Assembly: GCF_008364555.1 (NCBI RefSeq)
Contig: NZ_VTUC01000002.1
Location: 339,847-403,846 of the forward strand
Direction of reading: 5' to 3'
Source of the DNA: Enterobacter vonholyi
Lineage (GTDB): Bacteria > Pseudomonadota > Gammaproteobacteria > Enterobacterales > Enterobacteriaceae
DNA length: 64,000 bases
Every line of letters starts with the position of its first letter. The stretch's first letter is position 1. Position numbers and translations under genes: made by a program. A model generated the notes under the pieces. The model saw only the letters and a program-made list of their open reading frames with translations. It searched no databases and was not told the origin of the DNA. This document shows, piece after piece, positions 43,462 through 56,024 of this stretch.

Positions 43462-46400
43462 TTATTCGACAGACTGCGGACGCGTTGCAGGTGCAGTCGC
43501 CTGATGCGTTGCACTGTGGCCACCGGCTGCGCCTTTACCTTCGAAGCTGAATGCCGGGCGAACCCAATCGCTGTGACGCGGTGCTTCAGGCACGTAATCC
43601 GGCGCCGGAGCGCGCGTCATTGGTGCTGTCGCCACGTGGGCAGCGGCTGGCGCAGAAACAACCGGCTCTGGTTTCACTTCAGGCGCTTTCGGTTCTTCAA
43701 CAACCGGCTCAACCTGAATCTCAACGTCCTGAATGACTTCTTCAGTGGTAGTTTCGACAATGGCTTCAGCGGTGTCTTCCACTGCGGCTACAGGTTCAGC
43801 CTCTTCAGCGATTTCCTCAGCCACCACGACATCTTCTTCAGCAATAAGCTGCGGTGCGGCATCAACCGGCGCTGCAATCACTTCCGGATGCGTGGTTTCG
43901 ACTTCAGCTACCTGAGGGGCTGCAGTTTCAACAGCCTGAGGTTCCACCACGGTTGCCGCTTCAGTCACGACCTCTTCTACCGCTGCCGCAGGTGCAATAA
44001 CCTCTTCGGTTACTGGCTGTTCTTCAACAACCTGCTCCGGACGCGCTACCGGGTAGCGGATCCAGACTTTGCCGGAGGCCATTTCTGGTGAAGCACAGGC
44101 TATGGTCAGCGGCATTGGCGACTGAGTTGGGTAACGCTCGTCACGATAGCGACGACGGCGCTGGCCGCTGACGCGCAGATGACGTGGGGAACGACGTGAA
44201 CGGCGCGGCATGCCGGCGTTATCACGGTTTTCACCGTTATCATCCTGCTCAACGTTGTTATCAACGACGGCTGGCAGGTCAACTTTTGCAAGCTGAGTAC
44301 CGGCTGCGCTCTCGCGGGTTTCAACCGGGACAATTGCTGACTCTTCGGTTGCTTCGGAGGCGAAACGAACTTTCTGAGCAAGCTGGCGCTGCTTACGACG
44401 TGGCATTACCTGAGTACGTTCTTCCTGCTCGCCGTCCTGCTGTTCAACAGGCTCTTCGCGGTTCAGGTTTTTGACTTCCTGCTGTGCCTGACGCTTCTCG
44501 TCGTTACGGCGACGGTTGCGTTCACGGCGCGGCTGCTGGTCGTCACGCTGTTTGCTCTTCTCAGACTCATCGCCCGCCTGCTGGCGAATTTCACGATCTT
44601 CAACATTCTGCTGCTGTTTCTCGCGACGGTTGCGACGGTTGTCTTCGCGTTGCTCACGGCCTTCGTTATTCTCAGAGCGGTTATCACGGTTGTCACGACG
44701 CTCGCTGCGGTCATTGCGCTCGCTGCGGTCGTTACGGTCGCGGCGGTTGTTCTGACGCTTACGGCGGTCCTGCTGACGCTCAGGCTTGGCCGCTTTTGGC
44801 TCTTCTTTCGGCTGCTCAGGCTGAACTTCCTCACCGGCAAACATCTTCTTCAGCGCGCCAAAGAAGCGGCTCAGCAGACCCGGCTGGGCCGGCTGGGCTT
44901 TCGCTGCCGTTGCTTCTGGTTTCTGAGCCGCAGGTTTGGCCGCCGGTTTTTCCAGGGCTGCTTCAGGCGGTGCTTCAGGCATGATGAAGGTCGCTAACGC
45001 AGGCTGCTCAGGCAGCTTGCGCTCGGCTGGCTCTTCATCGGACGGCAGGGCCATCTCTTCTTCATGCAGCTTCGGCAGCAGGTAGCTGAGCGTTGACGTC
45101 TCTTCGCCTTTACGGACACGCAGCACGTGGTAGTGCGGGGTTTCCATCTGATCGTTTGGTACGATAATGCAGCGAACGCCGCCCTGACGAGCTTCAATTG
45201 CACTTACTGCTGCACGTTTTTCGTTCAGTAGGTAGGAGGCAATTGGCACAGGAACAATCGCGTGAACCTCTTTGGTGTTCTCTTTCAGCGCTTCTTCTTC
45301 AATCAGACGCAGAATAGAGAGGGACAGAGATTCGTTATCGCGTACGGTACCGGTGCCGGAGCAGCGCGGACAAACGTGATGGCTGGACTCACCGAGTGAC
45401 GGGCTCAGACGCTGACGGGACATCTCCAGCAGGCCAAAGCGTGAGATATGGCTAATCTGGATACGCGCTCTGTCCTGACGCACCGCTTCGCGCAGACGGT
45501 TTTCAACCGCACGCTGGTGGCGAACAGGGGTCATGTCGATGAAGTCGATAACAATCAGACCACCCAGGTCGCGCAGGCGGAGCTGGCGGGCGATTTCATC
45601 AGCGGCTTCGAGGTTAGTGTTGAAAGCAGTCTCTTCGATATCGCCACCGCGAGTTGCACGCGCGGAGTTGATGTCGATAGCGGTCAGCGCTTCAGTGGTA
45701 TCAATAACGATAGAACCGCCGGATGGCAGACGTACTTCGCGCTGGAAGGCGGACTCAATCTGGGATTCGATCTGATAGTGGCTGAACAGTGGGATTTCGC
45801 CGGTGTACAGTTTAATTTTGCTGGTGAAATCCGGACGACCCAGCGCGGCAATGTGCTGGCGAGCCAGCTCAAGCACTTTCGGGTTATCGATCAGAATCTC
45901 ACCGATGTCCTGACGCAGGTAGTCACGGAAGGCACGCACGATAACGTTGCTTTCCTGGTGGATCAGGAACGGAGCAGGGCGGCTTTCCGCTGCTTTCTGA
46001 ATGGCTTCCCAGTGCTTCAGACGGAAGCTCAGGTCCCACTGCAGCGCTTCGGCGGATTTGCCAACGCCTGCGGTACGCACGATAAGCCCCATGCCATCAG
46101 GCAGCTCGAGGCTTGCCAGCGCTTCTTTCAGCTCGGTACGGTCATCACCTTCGATACGGCGAGAGATGCCACCCGCACGCGGGTTGTTTGGCATCAGAAC
46201 CAGATAGCTCCCTGCCAGGCTGATAAAGGTTGTTAGTGCGGCACCTTTGTTGCCACGCTCTTCTTTATCAATCTGAACGATAACTTCCTGACCTTCACGC
46301 AGCACATCTTTGATGTTTGGGCGGCCATGGGCGTTGTAGTTTGCAGGGAAATATTCGCGGGCAATTTCTTTCAGAGGGAGGAAACCATGACGCTCAGCAC

Positions 46401-46581
46401 CGTAATCGACAAATGCAGCTTCAAGGCTTGGTTCAATGCGGGTGATTTTACCTTTGTAAATGTTCGCTTTTTTCTGTTCGTGTCCAGGACTTTCGATATC
46501 CAGATCGTACAGGCGCTGCCCATCCACAAGGGCGACACGCAACTCTTCTTGCTGAGTTGCGTTGATTAACATTCTTTTCAT
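43462..46581 (-). CDS. rne: ribonuclease E
   Basis: A 1039-residue endoribonuclease and degradosome scaffold. The N-terminal half holds the S1 domain, the catalytic Asp residues in AIDINSARA (303) and VIDFIDM (346), and the Zn-link CPRCSGTGT. The membrane-targeting helix [14 protein letters not shown] is near residue 570. An Arg-rich RNA-binding region follows ([19 protein letters not shown] repeats), then [20 protein letters not shown], then acidic segments and the PNPase-binding C-terminus (APRHSDW and FEGKGAAGG). It is about 22 residues shorter than E. coli RNase E, with differences only in the low-complexity part. Confidence 0.98.
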   Translation of the reverse strand: MKRMLINATQQEELRVALVDGQRLYDLDIESPGHEQKKANIYKGKITRIEPSLEAAFVDYGAERHGFLPLKEIAREYFPANYNAHGRPNIKDVLREGQEVIVQIDKEERGNKGAALTTFISLAGSYLVLMPNNPRAGGISRRIEGDDRTELKEALASLELPDGMGLIVRTAGVGKSAEALQWDLSFRLKHWEAIQKAAESRPAPFLIHQESNVIVRAFRDYLRQDIGEILIDNPKVLELARQHIAALGRPDFTSKIKLYTGEIPLFSHYQIESQIESAFQREVRLPSGGSIVIDTTEALTAIDINSARATRGGDIEETAFNTNLEAADEIARQLRLRDLGGLIVIDFIDMTPVRHQRAVENRLREAVRQDRARIQISHISRFGLLEMSRQRLSPSLGESSHHVCPRCSGTGTVRDNESLSLSILRLIEEEALKENTKEVHAIVPVPIASYLLNEKRAAVSAIEARQGGVRCIIVPNDQMETPHYHVLRVRKGEETSTLSYLLPKLHEEEMALPSDEEPAERKLPEQPALATFIMPEAPPEAALEKPAAKPAAQKPEATAAKAQPAQPGLLSRFFGALKKMFAGEEVQPEQPKEEPKAAKPERQQDRRKRQNNRRDRNDRSERNDRSERRDNRDNRSENNEGREQREDNRRNRREKQQQNVEDREIRQQAGDESEKSKQRDDQQPRRERNRRRNDEKRQAQQEVKNLNREEPVEQQDGEQEERTQVMPRRKQRQLAQKVRFASEATEESAIVPVETRESAAGTQLAKVDLPAVVDNNVEQDDNGENRDNAGMPRRSRRSPRHLRVSGQRRRRYRDERYPTQSPMPLTIACASPEMASGKVWIRYPVARPEQVVEEQPVTEEVIAPAAAVEEVVTEAATVVEPQAVETAAPQVAEVETTHPEVIAAPVDAAPQLIAEEDVVVAEEIAEEAEPVAAVEDTAEAIVETTTEEVIQDVEIQVEPVVEEPKAPEVKPEPVVSAPAAAHVATAPMTRAPAPDYVPEAPRHSDWVRPAFSFEGKGAAGGHSATHQATAPATRPQSVE

Positions 46582-46942
46582 CGTAACTTACTCGTTATTC
46601 TTACATTGACGACAAAGCTGCGGGCAAGGTGACGCTTTCCGGGGTATGAACCGATGGCCTCGTGTCTGTTCACGTCGCCAACCTCACGGTTGTCGCTCGC
46701 TTAAGAGGCGCAGAGTGTCGGTTGCCTGTATTTCATACGGAAACACAGCGCAATTATCAGGGGAATTGTCTGGGTAGAACTCTCCAGAGAACAATCCTTA
46801 TACCGGGAAGTACTGCAACCCGCAGCCCGCTAACTGCCTGAAAGATCAATACGTCTTACGCCATTGCTGCGTGGATGATCGGTCAGACAAAATTGGTCAT
46901 TCCGTCAACATCCTTACTTAACCAGGATTTAACACGGAAAAC
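46582..46942 (-). promoter_or_regulatory. rne 5' leader (autoregulatory region)
   Basis: rne has a long gene-free upstream region. In E. coli the main rne transcript has a leader of about 361 nt with hairpins through which RNase E cuts its own mRNA. The end at 46942 is set by that length, not by a promoter I could prove. The remaining 46943-47153 up to rluC shows no gene; it should hold both promoters. Confidence 0.6.
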
Positions 46943-47153
46943 AGCCTCATTATTCCACTGCTCGCCGGGTTATAGCAAGATGACTTTTACCAATTATCAC
47001 CCGGTTACTCACAGTTTCTTCACTTCAGAATGGAGATTGGTTTAATAACCACCAAATCGGTTGCGCGAAACGGGTAGCAGGCCGGATAAAAGTAAATATA
47101 AGCATAGAAAAATGAGTGGCGCTAATGGCTGACGATATTTAGAATCGCCAACC

Positions 47154-48101
47154 ATGAAAACAGAGACTCCAGCCGTAAAAATGGTTGCCATCGCCGAAGA
47201 TGAAGCGGGGCAGCGTATCGATAACTTTTTGCGCACCCAGCTAAAAGGGGTGCCAAAGAGCATGATTTACCGCATTCTGCGTAAGGGTGAGGTGCGGGTT
47301 AACAAAAAACGCGTGAAGCCCGAGTACAAACTCGAAGCCGGTGACGAAGTTCGTATTCCACCGGTGCGCGTGGCAGAGCGTGAGGAAGAGACCGTTTCAC
47401 CGAAGCTACAGAAAGTGGCGGCCCTGAGCGATGTGATCCTTTATGAAGACGACCACATTCTGGTGCTGAATAAACCGTCAGGGACGGCTGTTCATGGCGG
47501 TAGCGGTCTGAGCTTCGGCGTGATTGAAGGGCTGCGTGCCCTGCGCCCGGAAGCGCGCTTCCTTGAACTGGTGCATCGTCTTGACCGCGACACCTCTGGC
47601 GTACTGCTGGTGGCGAAAAAGCGTTCCGCGCTGCGTTCTCTGCATGAACAGCTGCGTGAAAAAGGGATGCAGAAAGACTATCTGGCGCTGGTGCGCGGCC
47701 AGTGGCAGTCCCATGTAAAAGTGGTGCAGGCGCCGCTGCTAAAGAACATTCTGCAAAGCGGTGAGCGTATTGTCCGCGTGAGCCAGGAAGGGAAACCGTC
47801 TGAGACGCGCTTTAAGGTTGAAGAGCGCTATGAGTTTGCCACGCTGGTGCGCTGTAGTCCGGTGACCGGCCGCACCCACCAGATCCGCGTGCATACGCAG
47901 TTTGCAGGGCATCCAATTGCGTTTGATGACCGCTATGGCGACCGCGAGTTTGATAAGCAGCTGGCGGGAACGGGGCTGTCGCGTCTGTTCCTGCATGCGG
48001 CAGCGCTGAAGTTTACCCATCCTAATACGGGTGAAGTGATCCGTATTGAAGCGCCGCTGGATGAGCAGCTGAAACGCTGTCTTAAGGTTCTGCGCGGCTG
48101 A
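47154..48101 (+). CDS. rluC: 23S rRNA pseudouridine synthase C
   Basis: A 315-residue enzyme that makes pseudouridine 955, 2504 and 2580 in 23S rRNA. The N-terminal S4 domain (about 18-80, QRIDNFLRTQLKGVPKS) is followed by the catalytic motif HRLDRDTSG with the active Asp, and GRTHQIRVH later. It is divergent from rne, as in E. coli. No clear Shine-Dalgarno precedes the ATG, but the start matches homologues. Confidence 0.97.
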   Translation: MKTETPAVKMVAIAEDEAGQRIDNFLRTQLKGVPKSMIYRILRKGEVRVNKKRVKPEYKLEAGDEVRIPPVRVAEREEETVSPKLQKVAALSDVILYEDDHILVLNKPSGTAVHGGSGLSFGVIEGLRALRPEARFLELVHRLDRDTSGVLLVAKKRSALRSLHEQLREKGMQKDYLALVRGQWQSHVKVVQAPLLKNILQSGERIVRVSQEGKPSETRFKVEERYEFATLVRCSPVTGRTHQIRVHTQFAGHPIAFDDRYGDREFDKQLAGTGLSRLFLHAAALKFTHPNTGEVIRIEAPLDEQLKRCLKVLRG

Positions 48102-48112
48102 TTTGCCTTCCT

Positions 48113-48133
48113 CCCTCTCCCAGTGGGAGAGGG
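48113..48133. repeat. CCCTCTCCC palindrome between rluC and yceF
   Basis: CCCTCTCCCA, G, TGGGAGAGGG is a perfect inverted repeat followed by CGGGTGAGGGCATCAGGCCG. This is the common intergenic repeat seen in many enteric genomes, here between two convergent genes where it may also act as a 3' stabiliser. Confidence 0.6.
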
Positions 48134-48165
48134 GCGGGTGAGGGCATCAGGCCGCAACGTTCCAG

Positions 48166-48750
48166 TCACATCGTCAGCGGATTACTCTCTTCTCGTCGTA
48201 ACATCTGACACAGGGCAATTAGCGGTAACCCCACCAGGGTGTTGGGATCCCGACCGTCCAGCTTGTCGAAAAGCGCAATCCCCAAGCCTTCACTTTTAAA
48301 GCTTCCTGCGCAGTTCAGCGGACGTTCGCAGCGCACGTAATCCATAATCTCCTGCTCGCTGAGATGGCGGAAGTGCACGTCGAACGGTTCGCATTCAGTT
48401 TGCAGATGACCGGAAGCGGAGTTGTAAAGCGCCAGGCCGGTATAAAAGGTCACGATACTGCCTCGTGCACGCAGAAGTTGCTGGCAGGCGTTCTCCTCCG
48501 TATGGGGCTTGCCGGTGATTTCGCCGTCCAGTACGCAAACCTGATCGGAGCCTATAATCAAATGTGCGGGGTAACGTGCGGCCAGCGACTGCGCTTTCTC
48601 TTTAGCGAGACGCGTCACCAGATGACGCGGTGATTCACCCGGCTGTGGCGTCTCATCAACCTCTGGCGCGGCGCATTCAAACGGGATCCCGAGCTTTTCC
48701 AGCAACATTCGGCGATAGGGAGACGTGGAAGCAAGGACGAGATTTGGCAT
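48166..48750 (-). CDS. yceF: Maf-family 7-methyl-GTP pyrophosphatase YceF
   Basis: A 194-residue house-cleaning nucleotide pyrophosphatase. The Maf motifs are present: [19 protein letters not shown] at the N-terminus, VDETPQPGE, then [12 protein letters not shown] and TGLALYN. E. coli YceF prefers m7GTP. It converges on rluC and diverges from yceD. The 140-base gap to yceD carries the yceD promoter; E. coli encodes the small RNA SraB in this gap, but I could not recognise it here. Confidence 0.95.
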   Translation of the reverse strand: MPNLVLASTSPYRRMLLEKLGIPFECAAPEVDETPQPGESPRHLVTRLAKEKAQSLAARYPAHLIIGSDQVCVLDGEITGKPHTEENACQQLLRARGSIVTFYTGLALYNSASGHLQTECEPFDVHFRHLSEQEIMDYVRCERPLNCAGSFKSEGLGIALFDKLDGRDPNTLVGLPLIALCQMLRREESNPLTM

Positions 48751-48852
48751 ATTTTTATCACCAGATATAGCGTATCGATGCCAGCCATTTTAAACTACAG
48801 GCCGCAATGTGTGCGAATAATTGGCAAAAGGCAGCTCTGGTTGCCTTTTTCT

Positions 48853-49412
<560 letters not shown>

Positions 49413-49416
49413 TTGA

Positions 49417-49602
<186 letters not shown>

Positions 49603-49682
49603 TCACGCGCAAGCGTGATTAGGCTTAGTGAGGATTTCCCCGTGTAAACGGGGAATTTACCGAACCAGGCTGCGACGATACC

Positions 49683-50717
49683 TTGACACGTCTAACCCTG
49701 GCGTTAGATGTCATGGGGGGAGATTTTGGCCCTTCCGTGACAGTGCCTGCAGCATTGCAGGCACTGAATTCTAATTCGCAACTCACACTTCTTTTAGTCG
49801 GCAATCCCGACGCAATCACGCCATTACTCGCAAAAGCTGACTTTGAACAACGTTCGCGTCTGCAGATTATTCCTGCGCAGTCAGTTATTGCCAGTGATGC
49901 CCGACCCTCGCAGGCTATTCGCAATAGTCGTGGCAGCTCTATGCGGATAGCGCTGGAGTTGGTGAAAGAAGGGCGAGCCCAGGCTTGCGTTAGCGCGGGG
50001 AATACCGGCGCGCTGATGGGGCTGTCGAAATTACTGCTCAAACCTATTGAAGGTATTGAGCGCCCGGCGCTGGTGACGGTATTACCGCATCAGCAGAAGG
50101 GCAAGACGGTGGTGCTCGATTTAGGCGCTAACGTCGACTGTGATAGTACTATGCTGGCACAGTTTGCCGTGATGGGATCGGTGCTGGCAGAAGAAGTTGT
50201 CGGGATCAACACTCCCCGTGTTGCGTTACTGAACATTGGTGAAGAAGAGACCAAAGGCCTGGACAGCATTCGCGAAGCGGCTGAATTGCTCAAACAGGTT
50301 CCCTCCATCAACTATATTGGTTATCTCGAAGCCAATGAGTTGTTGACGGGGAAAACGGATGTTCTGGTGTGCGATGGCTTCACCGGAAACGTCACGTTGA
50401 AGACCATGGAAGGGGTTGTGCGCATGTTTCTTTCTCTGCTGAAATCTCAGGGAGAAGGCAAAAAAAGCGCCTGGTGGCTCATTTTATTGAAGCGTTGGCT
50501 ACAAAAGAGCCTGACGCGGCGATTCAGTCACCTCAACCCCGACCAGTATAATGGCGCCTGTCTGTTAGGATTGCGCGGCATCGTGATTAAGAGTCATGGC
50601 GCCGCCAATCAGCGAGCATTTGCTGTCGCGATTGAACAGGCAGTGCAGGCGGTGCAGCGACAAGTCCCTCAGCGGATTGCCGCTCGCCTGGAATCTGTAT
50701 TAGCTAAAAGTGACTGA
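49683..50717 (+). CDS. plsX: phosphate acyltransferase PlsX
   Basis: A 344-residue enzyme that makes acyl-phosphate from acyl-ACP for phosphatidic acid synthesis. The start is TTG at 49683 ([16 protein letters not shown]), as in homologues; the next ATG would cut off conserved residues. Motifs [28 protein letters not shown] and DGFTGNV are intact. The C-terminus ends LESVLAKSD and lacks about 12 residues found in E. coli. fabH starts six bases on. Confidence 0.95.
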   Translation: MTRLTLALDVMGGDFGPSVTVPAALQALNSNSQLTLLLVGNPDAITPLLAKADFEQRSRLQIIPAQSVIASDARPSQAIRNSRGSSMRIALELVKEGRAQACVSAGNTGALMGLSKLLLKPIEGIERPALVTVLPHQQKGKTVVLDLGANVDCDSTMLAQFAVMGSVLAEEVVGINTPRVALLNIGEEETKGLDSIREAAELLKQVPSINYIGYLEANELLTGKTDVLVCDGFTGNVTLKTMEGVVRMFLSLLKSQGEGKKSAWWLILLKRWLQKSLTRRFSHLNPDQYNGACLLGLRGIVIKSHGAANQRAFAVAIEQAVQAVQRQVPQRIAARLESVLAKSD

Positions 50718-50723
50718 GCGTAC

Positions 50724-51677
50724 ATGTATACGAAGATTTTAGGTACCGGCAGCTACCTGCCAAAACAAGTGCGTACCAACGCCGATCTGGAAAAAATGGT
50801 AGATACGTCTGACGAGTGGATTGTCACGCGCACAGGTATCCGTGAACGTCGTATTGCCGCGCCAGACGAAACCGTGTCGACCATGGGTTACGAAGCCGCA
50901 CAGCGTGCTATCGAAATGGCGGGCATTGATAAAGAACAGATTGGTTTGATCGTGGTCGCCACGACGTCTGCCACGCATGCATTCCCAAGTGCAGCGTGCC
51001 AGGTGCAAAACATGCTCGGCATTAAAGGCTGTCCGGCGTTTGACGTCGCTGCAGCGTGCGCAGGCTTCACCTATGCGCTGAGCGTTGCCGATCAGTACGT
51101 GAAATCCGGTGCCGTTAAATATGCGCTGGTGATCGGTGCTGACGTGCTGGCGCGCACCTGCGATCCAACCGATCGCGGAACGATCATTATTTTTGGTGAT
51201 GGCGCAGGCGCGGTGCTGCTGGGGCAGTCCGAAGAGCCGGGTATCATCTCTACGCATCTGCATGCTGATGGCAGCTACGGCGAGCTGTTGACTCTGCCTA
51301 ACGCCGATCGCGTTAATCCGGACAACTCGATTTACCTGACCATGGCAGGGAACGAGGTGTTCAAGGTGGCGGTGACTGAGCTGGCACACATCGTTGATGA
51401 AACGCTGGAAGCGAATAACCTTGAGCGTTCCTCGCTCGACTGGCTGGTGCCGCATCAGGCGAACCTGCGCATCATCAGCGCGACCGCGAAAAAGCTGGGC
51501 ATGTCGATGGATAACGTTGTTGTGACCCTGGATCGTCACGGCAACACTTCTGCGGCGTCGGTACCGTGCGCATTTGATGAAGCGGTACGCGATGGACGAA
51601 TCAAACGGGGCCAGCTGGTCTTGCTTGAAGCCTTCGGTGGCGGGTTCACCTGGGGTTCCGCGCTGGTTCGTTTCTAG
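50724..51677 (+). CDS. fabH: beta-ketoacyl-ACP synthase III
   Basis: A 317-residue initiating condensing enzyme of type II fatty-acid synthesis (acetyl-CoA plus malonyl-ACP). The Cys-His-Asn triad is visible: Cys112 in DVAAACAGF, His in WLVPHQAN (about 244) and Asn in HGNTSAAS (about 274). It has the same length as E. coli FabH. It is part of plsX-fabHDG. Confidence 0.98.
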   Translation: MYTKILGTGSYLPKQVRTNADLEKMVDTSDEWIVTRTGIRERRIAAPDETVSTMGYEAAQRAIEMAGIDKEQIGLIVVATTSATHAFPSAACQVQNMLGIKGCPAFDVAAACAGFTYALSVADQYVKSGAVKYALVIGADVLARTCDPTDRGTIIIFGDGAGAVLLGQSEEPGIISTHLHADGSYGELLTLPNADRVNPDNSIYLTMAGNEVFKVAVTELAHIVDETLEANNLERSSLDWLVPHQANLRIISATAKKLGMSMDNVVVTLDRHGNTSAASVPCAFDEAVRDGRIKRGQLVLLEAFGGGFTWGSALVRF

Positions 51678-51692
51678 GATAAGGAATAAAAA

Positions 51693-52622
51693 ATGACGCA
51701 ATTTGCTTTTGTGTTCCCGGGCCAGGGCTCTCAAACCGTTGGGATGTTGTCTGAAATGGCAGCAAACTATCCGGTCATTGAAGAGACTTTCCGTGAAGCT
51801 TCTGATGCACTGGGTTATGATTTATGGGCGCTGACCCAGCAGGGGCCGGCCGAAGAGCTGAACAAAACCTGGCAGACCCAGCCAGCGCTGCTGACCGCAT
51901 CTGTTGCGCTGTGGCGCGTCTGGCAGCAGCAGGGCGGTAAAGCGCCAGCGCTGCTTGCCGGCCATAGCCTGGGTGAATACTCTGCGCTGGTGTGCGCCGG
52001 CGTGATCGCGTTTGCTGACGCGGTACGTCTGGTGGAACTGCGCGGTAAATTCATGCAGGAAGCGGTGCCGGAAGGCACGGGCGGCATGTCTGCCATTATC
52101 GGTCTGGATGATGCTGCAATTGCAAAAGCGTGTGAAGAATCTGCTGAAGGCCAGGTTGTCTCGCCGGTGAACTTCAACTCGCCGGGTCAGGTGGTTATCG
52201 CAGGCCATAAAGAAGCGGTTGAGCGTGCCGGTGCGGCCTGTAAAGCAGCGGGCGCTAAGCGTGCGCTGCCGCTGCCTGTCAGCGTGCCGTCTCACTGCGC
52301 GCTGATGAAGCCTGCTGCCGAGAAGCTGGCGGTTGAGCTGGAAAAAATTACCTTTAACGCACCGACGATTTCTGTCGTGAACAATGTCGATGTGAAATGC
52401 GAAACCGCGCCGGAAGCTATCCGTGACGCACTGGTTCGCCAGCTCTATAGCCCGGTACAGTGGACCAAAACCGTTGAGTTTATGGCCGCACAGGGCGTTG
52501 AGCATCTGTATGAAGTCGGCCCAGGTAAAGTCCTCACCGGTCTGACAAAACGTATTGTTGACACCCTGACAGCCTCGGCGATTAACGAGCCGGAAGCGAT
52601 GTCAGCGGCACTCTCGCAATAA
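51693..52622 (+). CDS. fabD: malonyl-CoA:ACP transacylase
   Basis: A 309-residue enzyme that loads malonyl groups onto ACP. The N-terminal FPGQGSQ oxyanion motif and the catalytic Ser92 in GHSLGEYSAL are present, with the catalytic His in VPSHCALM (about 201). It has an AAGGAA ribosome-binding site and is 15 bases from fabH. Confidence 0.98.
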   Translation: MTQFAFVFPGQGSQTVGMLSEMAANYPVIEETFREASDALGYDLWALTQQGPAEELNKTWQTQPALLTASVALWRVWQQQGGKAPALLAGHSLGEYSALVCAGVIAFADAVRLVELRGKFMQEAVPEGTGGMSAIIGLDDAAIAKACEESAEGQVVSPVNFNSPGQVVIAGHKEAVERAGAACKAAGAKRALPLPVSVPSHCALMKPAAEKLAVELEKITFNAPTISVVNNVDVKCETAPEAIRDALVRQLYSPVQWTKTVEFMAAQGVEHLYEVGPGKVLTGLTKRIVDTLTASAINEPEAMSAALSQ

Positions 52623-52634
52623 AAGAGGAATACC

Positions 52635-53369
52635 ATGAGTTTTGAAGGAAAAATCGCCCTGGTCACTGGCGCAAGCCGCGGTATCGGGCGTGCAATTGCT
52701 GAAACACTGGTTGCGCGCGGCGCGAAGGTGATTGGTACAGCAACCAGCGAGAATGGCGCTCAGGCCATCAGCGAGTATCTGGGTGCAAACGGTAAAGGTC
52801 TGGTACTGAATGTGACTGAACCTGCATCTATCGAATCTGTTCTGGAAAATATTCGCGCAGAGTTTGGCGAAGTGGATATTCTGGTAAACAATGCCGGGAT
52901 CACTCGCGATAACCTGTTAATGCGAATGAAAGACGACGAGTGGAACGATATCATCGAAACCAACCTGTCATCTGTATTCCGTCTGTCAAAAGCGGTAATG
53001 CGCGCTATGATGAAAAAGCGTCATGGTCGTATTATCACTGTCGGTTCTGTGGTAGGTACCATGGGAAATGCTGGTCAGGCTAACTACGCTGCGGCGAAAG
53101 CAGGTCTGATTGGTTTCAGTAAGTCGCTGGCGCGTGAAGTTGCGTCCCGCGGTATTACGGTAAACGTTGTTGCTCCGGGCTTTATTGAAACGGACATGAC
53201 GCGTGCGCTGACTGATGAGCAGCGTGCGGGTACGCTGGCGGCAGTTCCGGCGGGTCGTCTTGGCGACCCTAAAGAAATCGCCAGTGCGGTTGCATTTTTA
53301 GCCTCTGACGAAGCGGGTTACATCACTGGTGAGACCCTCCACGTCAACGGCGGGATGTATATGGTTTAA
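52635..53369 (+). CDS. fabG: 3-ketoacyl-ACP reductase
   Basis: A 244-residue NADPH-dependent SDR enzyme for the first reduction of fatty-acid elongation. Cofactor motif TGASRGIGRAI is near residue 12, NNAG near 86, Ser138 in VGSVVG, and Tyr151/Lys155 in NYAAAKAG. It is followed by a long imperfect hairpin before acpP. Confidence 0.98.
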   Translation: MSFEGKIALVTGASRGIGRAIAETLVARGAKVIGTATSENGAQAISEYLGANGKGLVLNVTEPASIESVLENIRAEFGEVDILVNNAGITRDNLLMRMKDDEWNDIIETNLSSVFRLSKAVMRAMMKKRHGRIITVGSVVGTMGNAGQANYAAAKAGLIGFSKSLAREVASRGITVNVVAPGFIETDMTRALTDEQRAGTLAAVPAGRLGDPKEIASAVAFLASDEAGYITGETLHVNGGMYMV

Positions 53370-53429
53370 CCACGATAAAAAAATTTGCGTTATTTGGGTA
53401 AAAGGCCTCAAAATAACGTAAAATCGTGG
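53370..53429 (+). other. long imperfect hairpin between fabG and acpP
   Basis: CCACGAT (53370-53376) pairs with ATCGTGG (53423-53429), and CGTTATTT (53388-53395) with AAATAACG (53411-53418), around a loop GGGTAAAAGGCCTC. There is no T run at its end, so it looks like an RNA processing or stability element rather than a terminator. Confidence 0.6.
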
Positions 53430-53449
53430 TAAGAACTGCCGGGATTTAG

Positions 53450-53477
53450 TTGCAAATTTTTCAACATTTTATACACT
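53450..53477 (+). promoter_or_regulatory. probable acpP promoter
   Basis: TTGCAA (53450-53455), a 16-base AT-rich spacer, then TACACT (53472-53477) lie 45 bases before the acpP ATG. This fits the known separate, strong transcription of acpP in E. coli. Confidence 0.6.
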
Positions 53478-53522
53478 ACGAAAACCATCGCGAAAGCGAG
53501 TTTTGATAGGAAATTTAAGAGT

Positions 53523-53759
53523 ATGAGCACTATCGAAGAACGCGTTAAGAAAATTATCGGCGAACAGCTGGGCGTTAAGCAGGAAGAAGTTGTGAACTCC
53601 GCTTCCTTCGTTGAAGACCTGGGCGCAGATTCTCTTGACACCGTTGAGCTGGTAATGGCTCTGGAAGAAGAGTTTGATACTGAGATTCCGGACGAAGAAG
53701 CTGAGAAGATCACCACCGTTCAGGCTGCCATTGATTACATCAACGGTCACCAGGCGTAA
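53523..53759 (+). CDS. acpP: acyl carrier protein
   Basis: A 78-residue, very acidic four-helix protein that carries acyl chains on a 4'-phosphopantetheine arm. The modified Ser is in [18 protein letters not shown] (Ser37 counting Met). The sequence is essentially that of E. coli AcpP. It has its own promoter, and a hairpin with T-rich tail follows, partly separating it from fabF. Confidence 0.99.
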   Translation: MSTIEERVKKIIGEQLGVKQEEVVNSASFVEDLGADSLDTVELVMALEEEFDTEIPDEEAEKITTVQAAIDYINGHQA

Positions 53760-53770
53760 GTGAACATCTC

Positions 53771-55092
<1,322 letters not shown>

Positions 55093-55115
55093 TCCTGACG
55101 TCCCGATAGCTTTTA

Positions 55116-55144
55116 AAAAGGTCCGCTTGCCGGGCCTTTTTTAT
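55116..55144 (+). terminator. terminator of fabF
   Basis: An AAAGGTCCG / CGGGCCTTT stem (one G-U pair) with a CTTGC loop is followed by a T run. Confidence 0.85.
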
Positions 55145-55212
55145 TAAGGCTAATCTTCTTGTCGGCTGCATGACATCCTGCCAGACTAAACGTCCACGCA
55201 TAAGGAGCCACC

Positions 55213-56022
55213 ATGTTTTTAATCAATGGCCTTGAGCAGGACACGCTGCCTGCCAGCGACAGGGCAATACAGTTCGGTGATGGTTGCTTTACGACGGCGC
55301 GCATTCTGGATGGCGATGTCTGCCTGCTGGAGGCGCATATTCGACGCCTGCAGCATGGCTGTGAAAAGCTAATGATCCCTTTTACGCACTGGGACATGCT
55401 GCGTCAGGAAATGTGCCAGCTGGCTACGGAGAAGGACAGCGGTGTACTCAAAGTCATTATCAGCCGCGGTAGTGGTGGCCGGGGTTATAGCGCTGCATCG
55501 TGTCTCAACCCAACGCGAATCCTCTCCGTATCAGCTTATCCCGCGCATTACTCTCGCTGGCGAGAAGACGGCGTCACGCTAACGCTGAGCCCGGTGCGAC
55601 TGGGACGAAACCCGATGCTGGCCGGGCTTAAGCATCTCAATCGCCTGGAGCAGGTGCTCATTCGTACTCATCTTGAACAGACGGACGCCGATGAGGCGCT
55701 GGTTCTTGACAGCGAAGGGTTCATTACGGAATGCTGTGCGGCTAATTTATTCTGGCGGCAGGGGGGAGAAGTGTTCACTCCGTCGCTGGAACACGCTGGC
55801 GTAAATGGGTTAATGCGTCAGTTTTGTCTGGAACAGCTGGCACGCTCTGACTTTCGCGTTGTCGAAGTTAGTGCAGGAGAAACCGCACTAAAGGCCGCAG
55901 ATGAAGTCATCATCTGCAACGCGCTGATGCCTGTTGTACCCGTCCGTGCGTATGGCCAACAACGCTGGTCCTCGCGCGAGCTGTTTCAGTTTTTAGCCCC
56001 GATATGTGAGCAAATCAGATAG
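55213..56022 (+). CDS. pabC: aminodeoxychorismate lyase
   Basis: A 269-residue PLP enzyme of class IV aminotransferase fold that makes 4-aminobenzoate for folate. The PLP lysine is in [11 protein letters not shown] (Lys140), followed by the [14 protein letters not shown] segment. AAGGAG precedes the ATG. It starts a run pabC-mltG-tmk-holB-ycfH with minimal gaps. Confidence 0.95.
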   Translation: MFLINGLEQDTLPASDRAIQFGDGCFTTARILDGDVCLLEAHIRRLQHGCEKLMIPFTHWDMLRQEMCQLATEKDSGVLKVIISRGSGGRGYSAASCLNPTRILSVSAYPAHYSRWREDGVTLTLSPVRLGRNPMLAGLKHLNRLEQVLIRTHLEQTDADEALVLDSEGFITECCAANLFWRQGGEVFTPSLEHAGVNGLMRQFCLEQLARSDFRVVEVSAGETALKAADEVIICNALMPVVPVRAYGQQRWSSRELFQFLAPICEQIR

Positions 56023-56024
56023 TC

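Noticed and set aside
43456..46236. Several long open frames on the plus strand opposite rne
   Set aside because: They mirror the codon bias of rne, have no ribosome-binding sites and resemble no protein; antisense shadows of a conserved gene.
46943..47153. A yceQ-like small gene reported in E. coli near rne
   Set aside because: No frame of fitting length or sequence is visible on either strand in the rne-rluC gap.
50739..51734. A 331-codon frame on the minus strand opposite fabH
   Set aside because: Shadow of fabH with no motif, ribosome-binding site or conserved neighbour.
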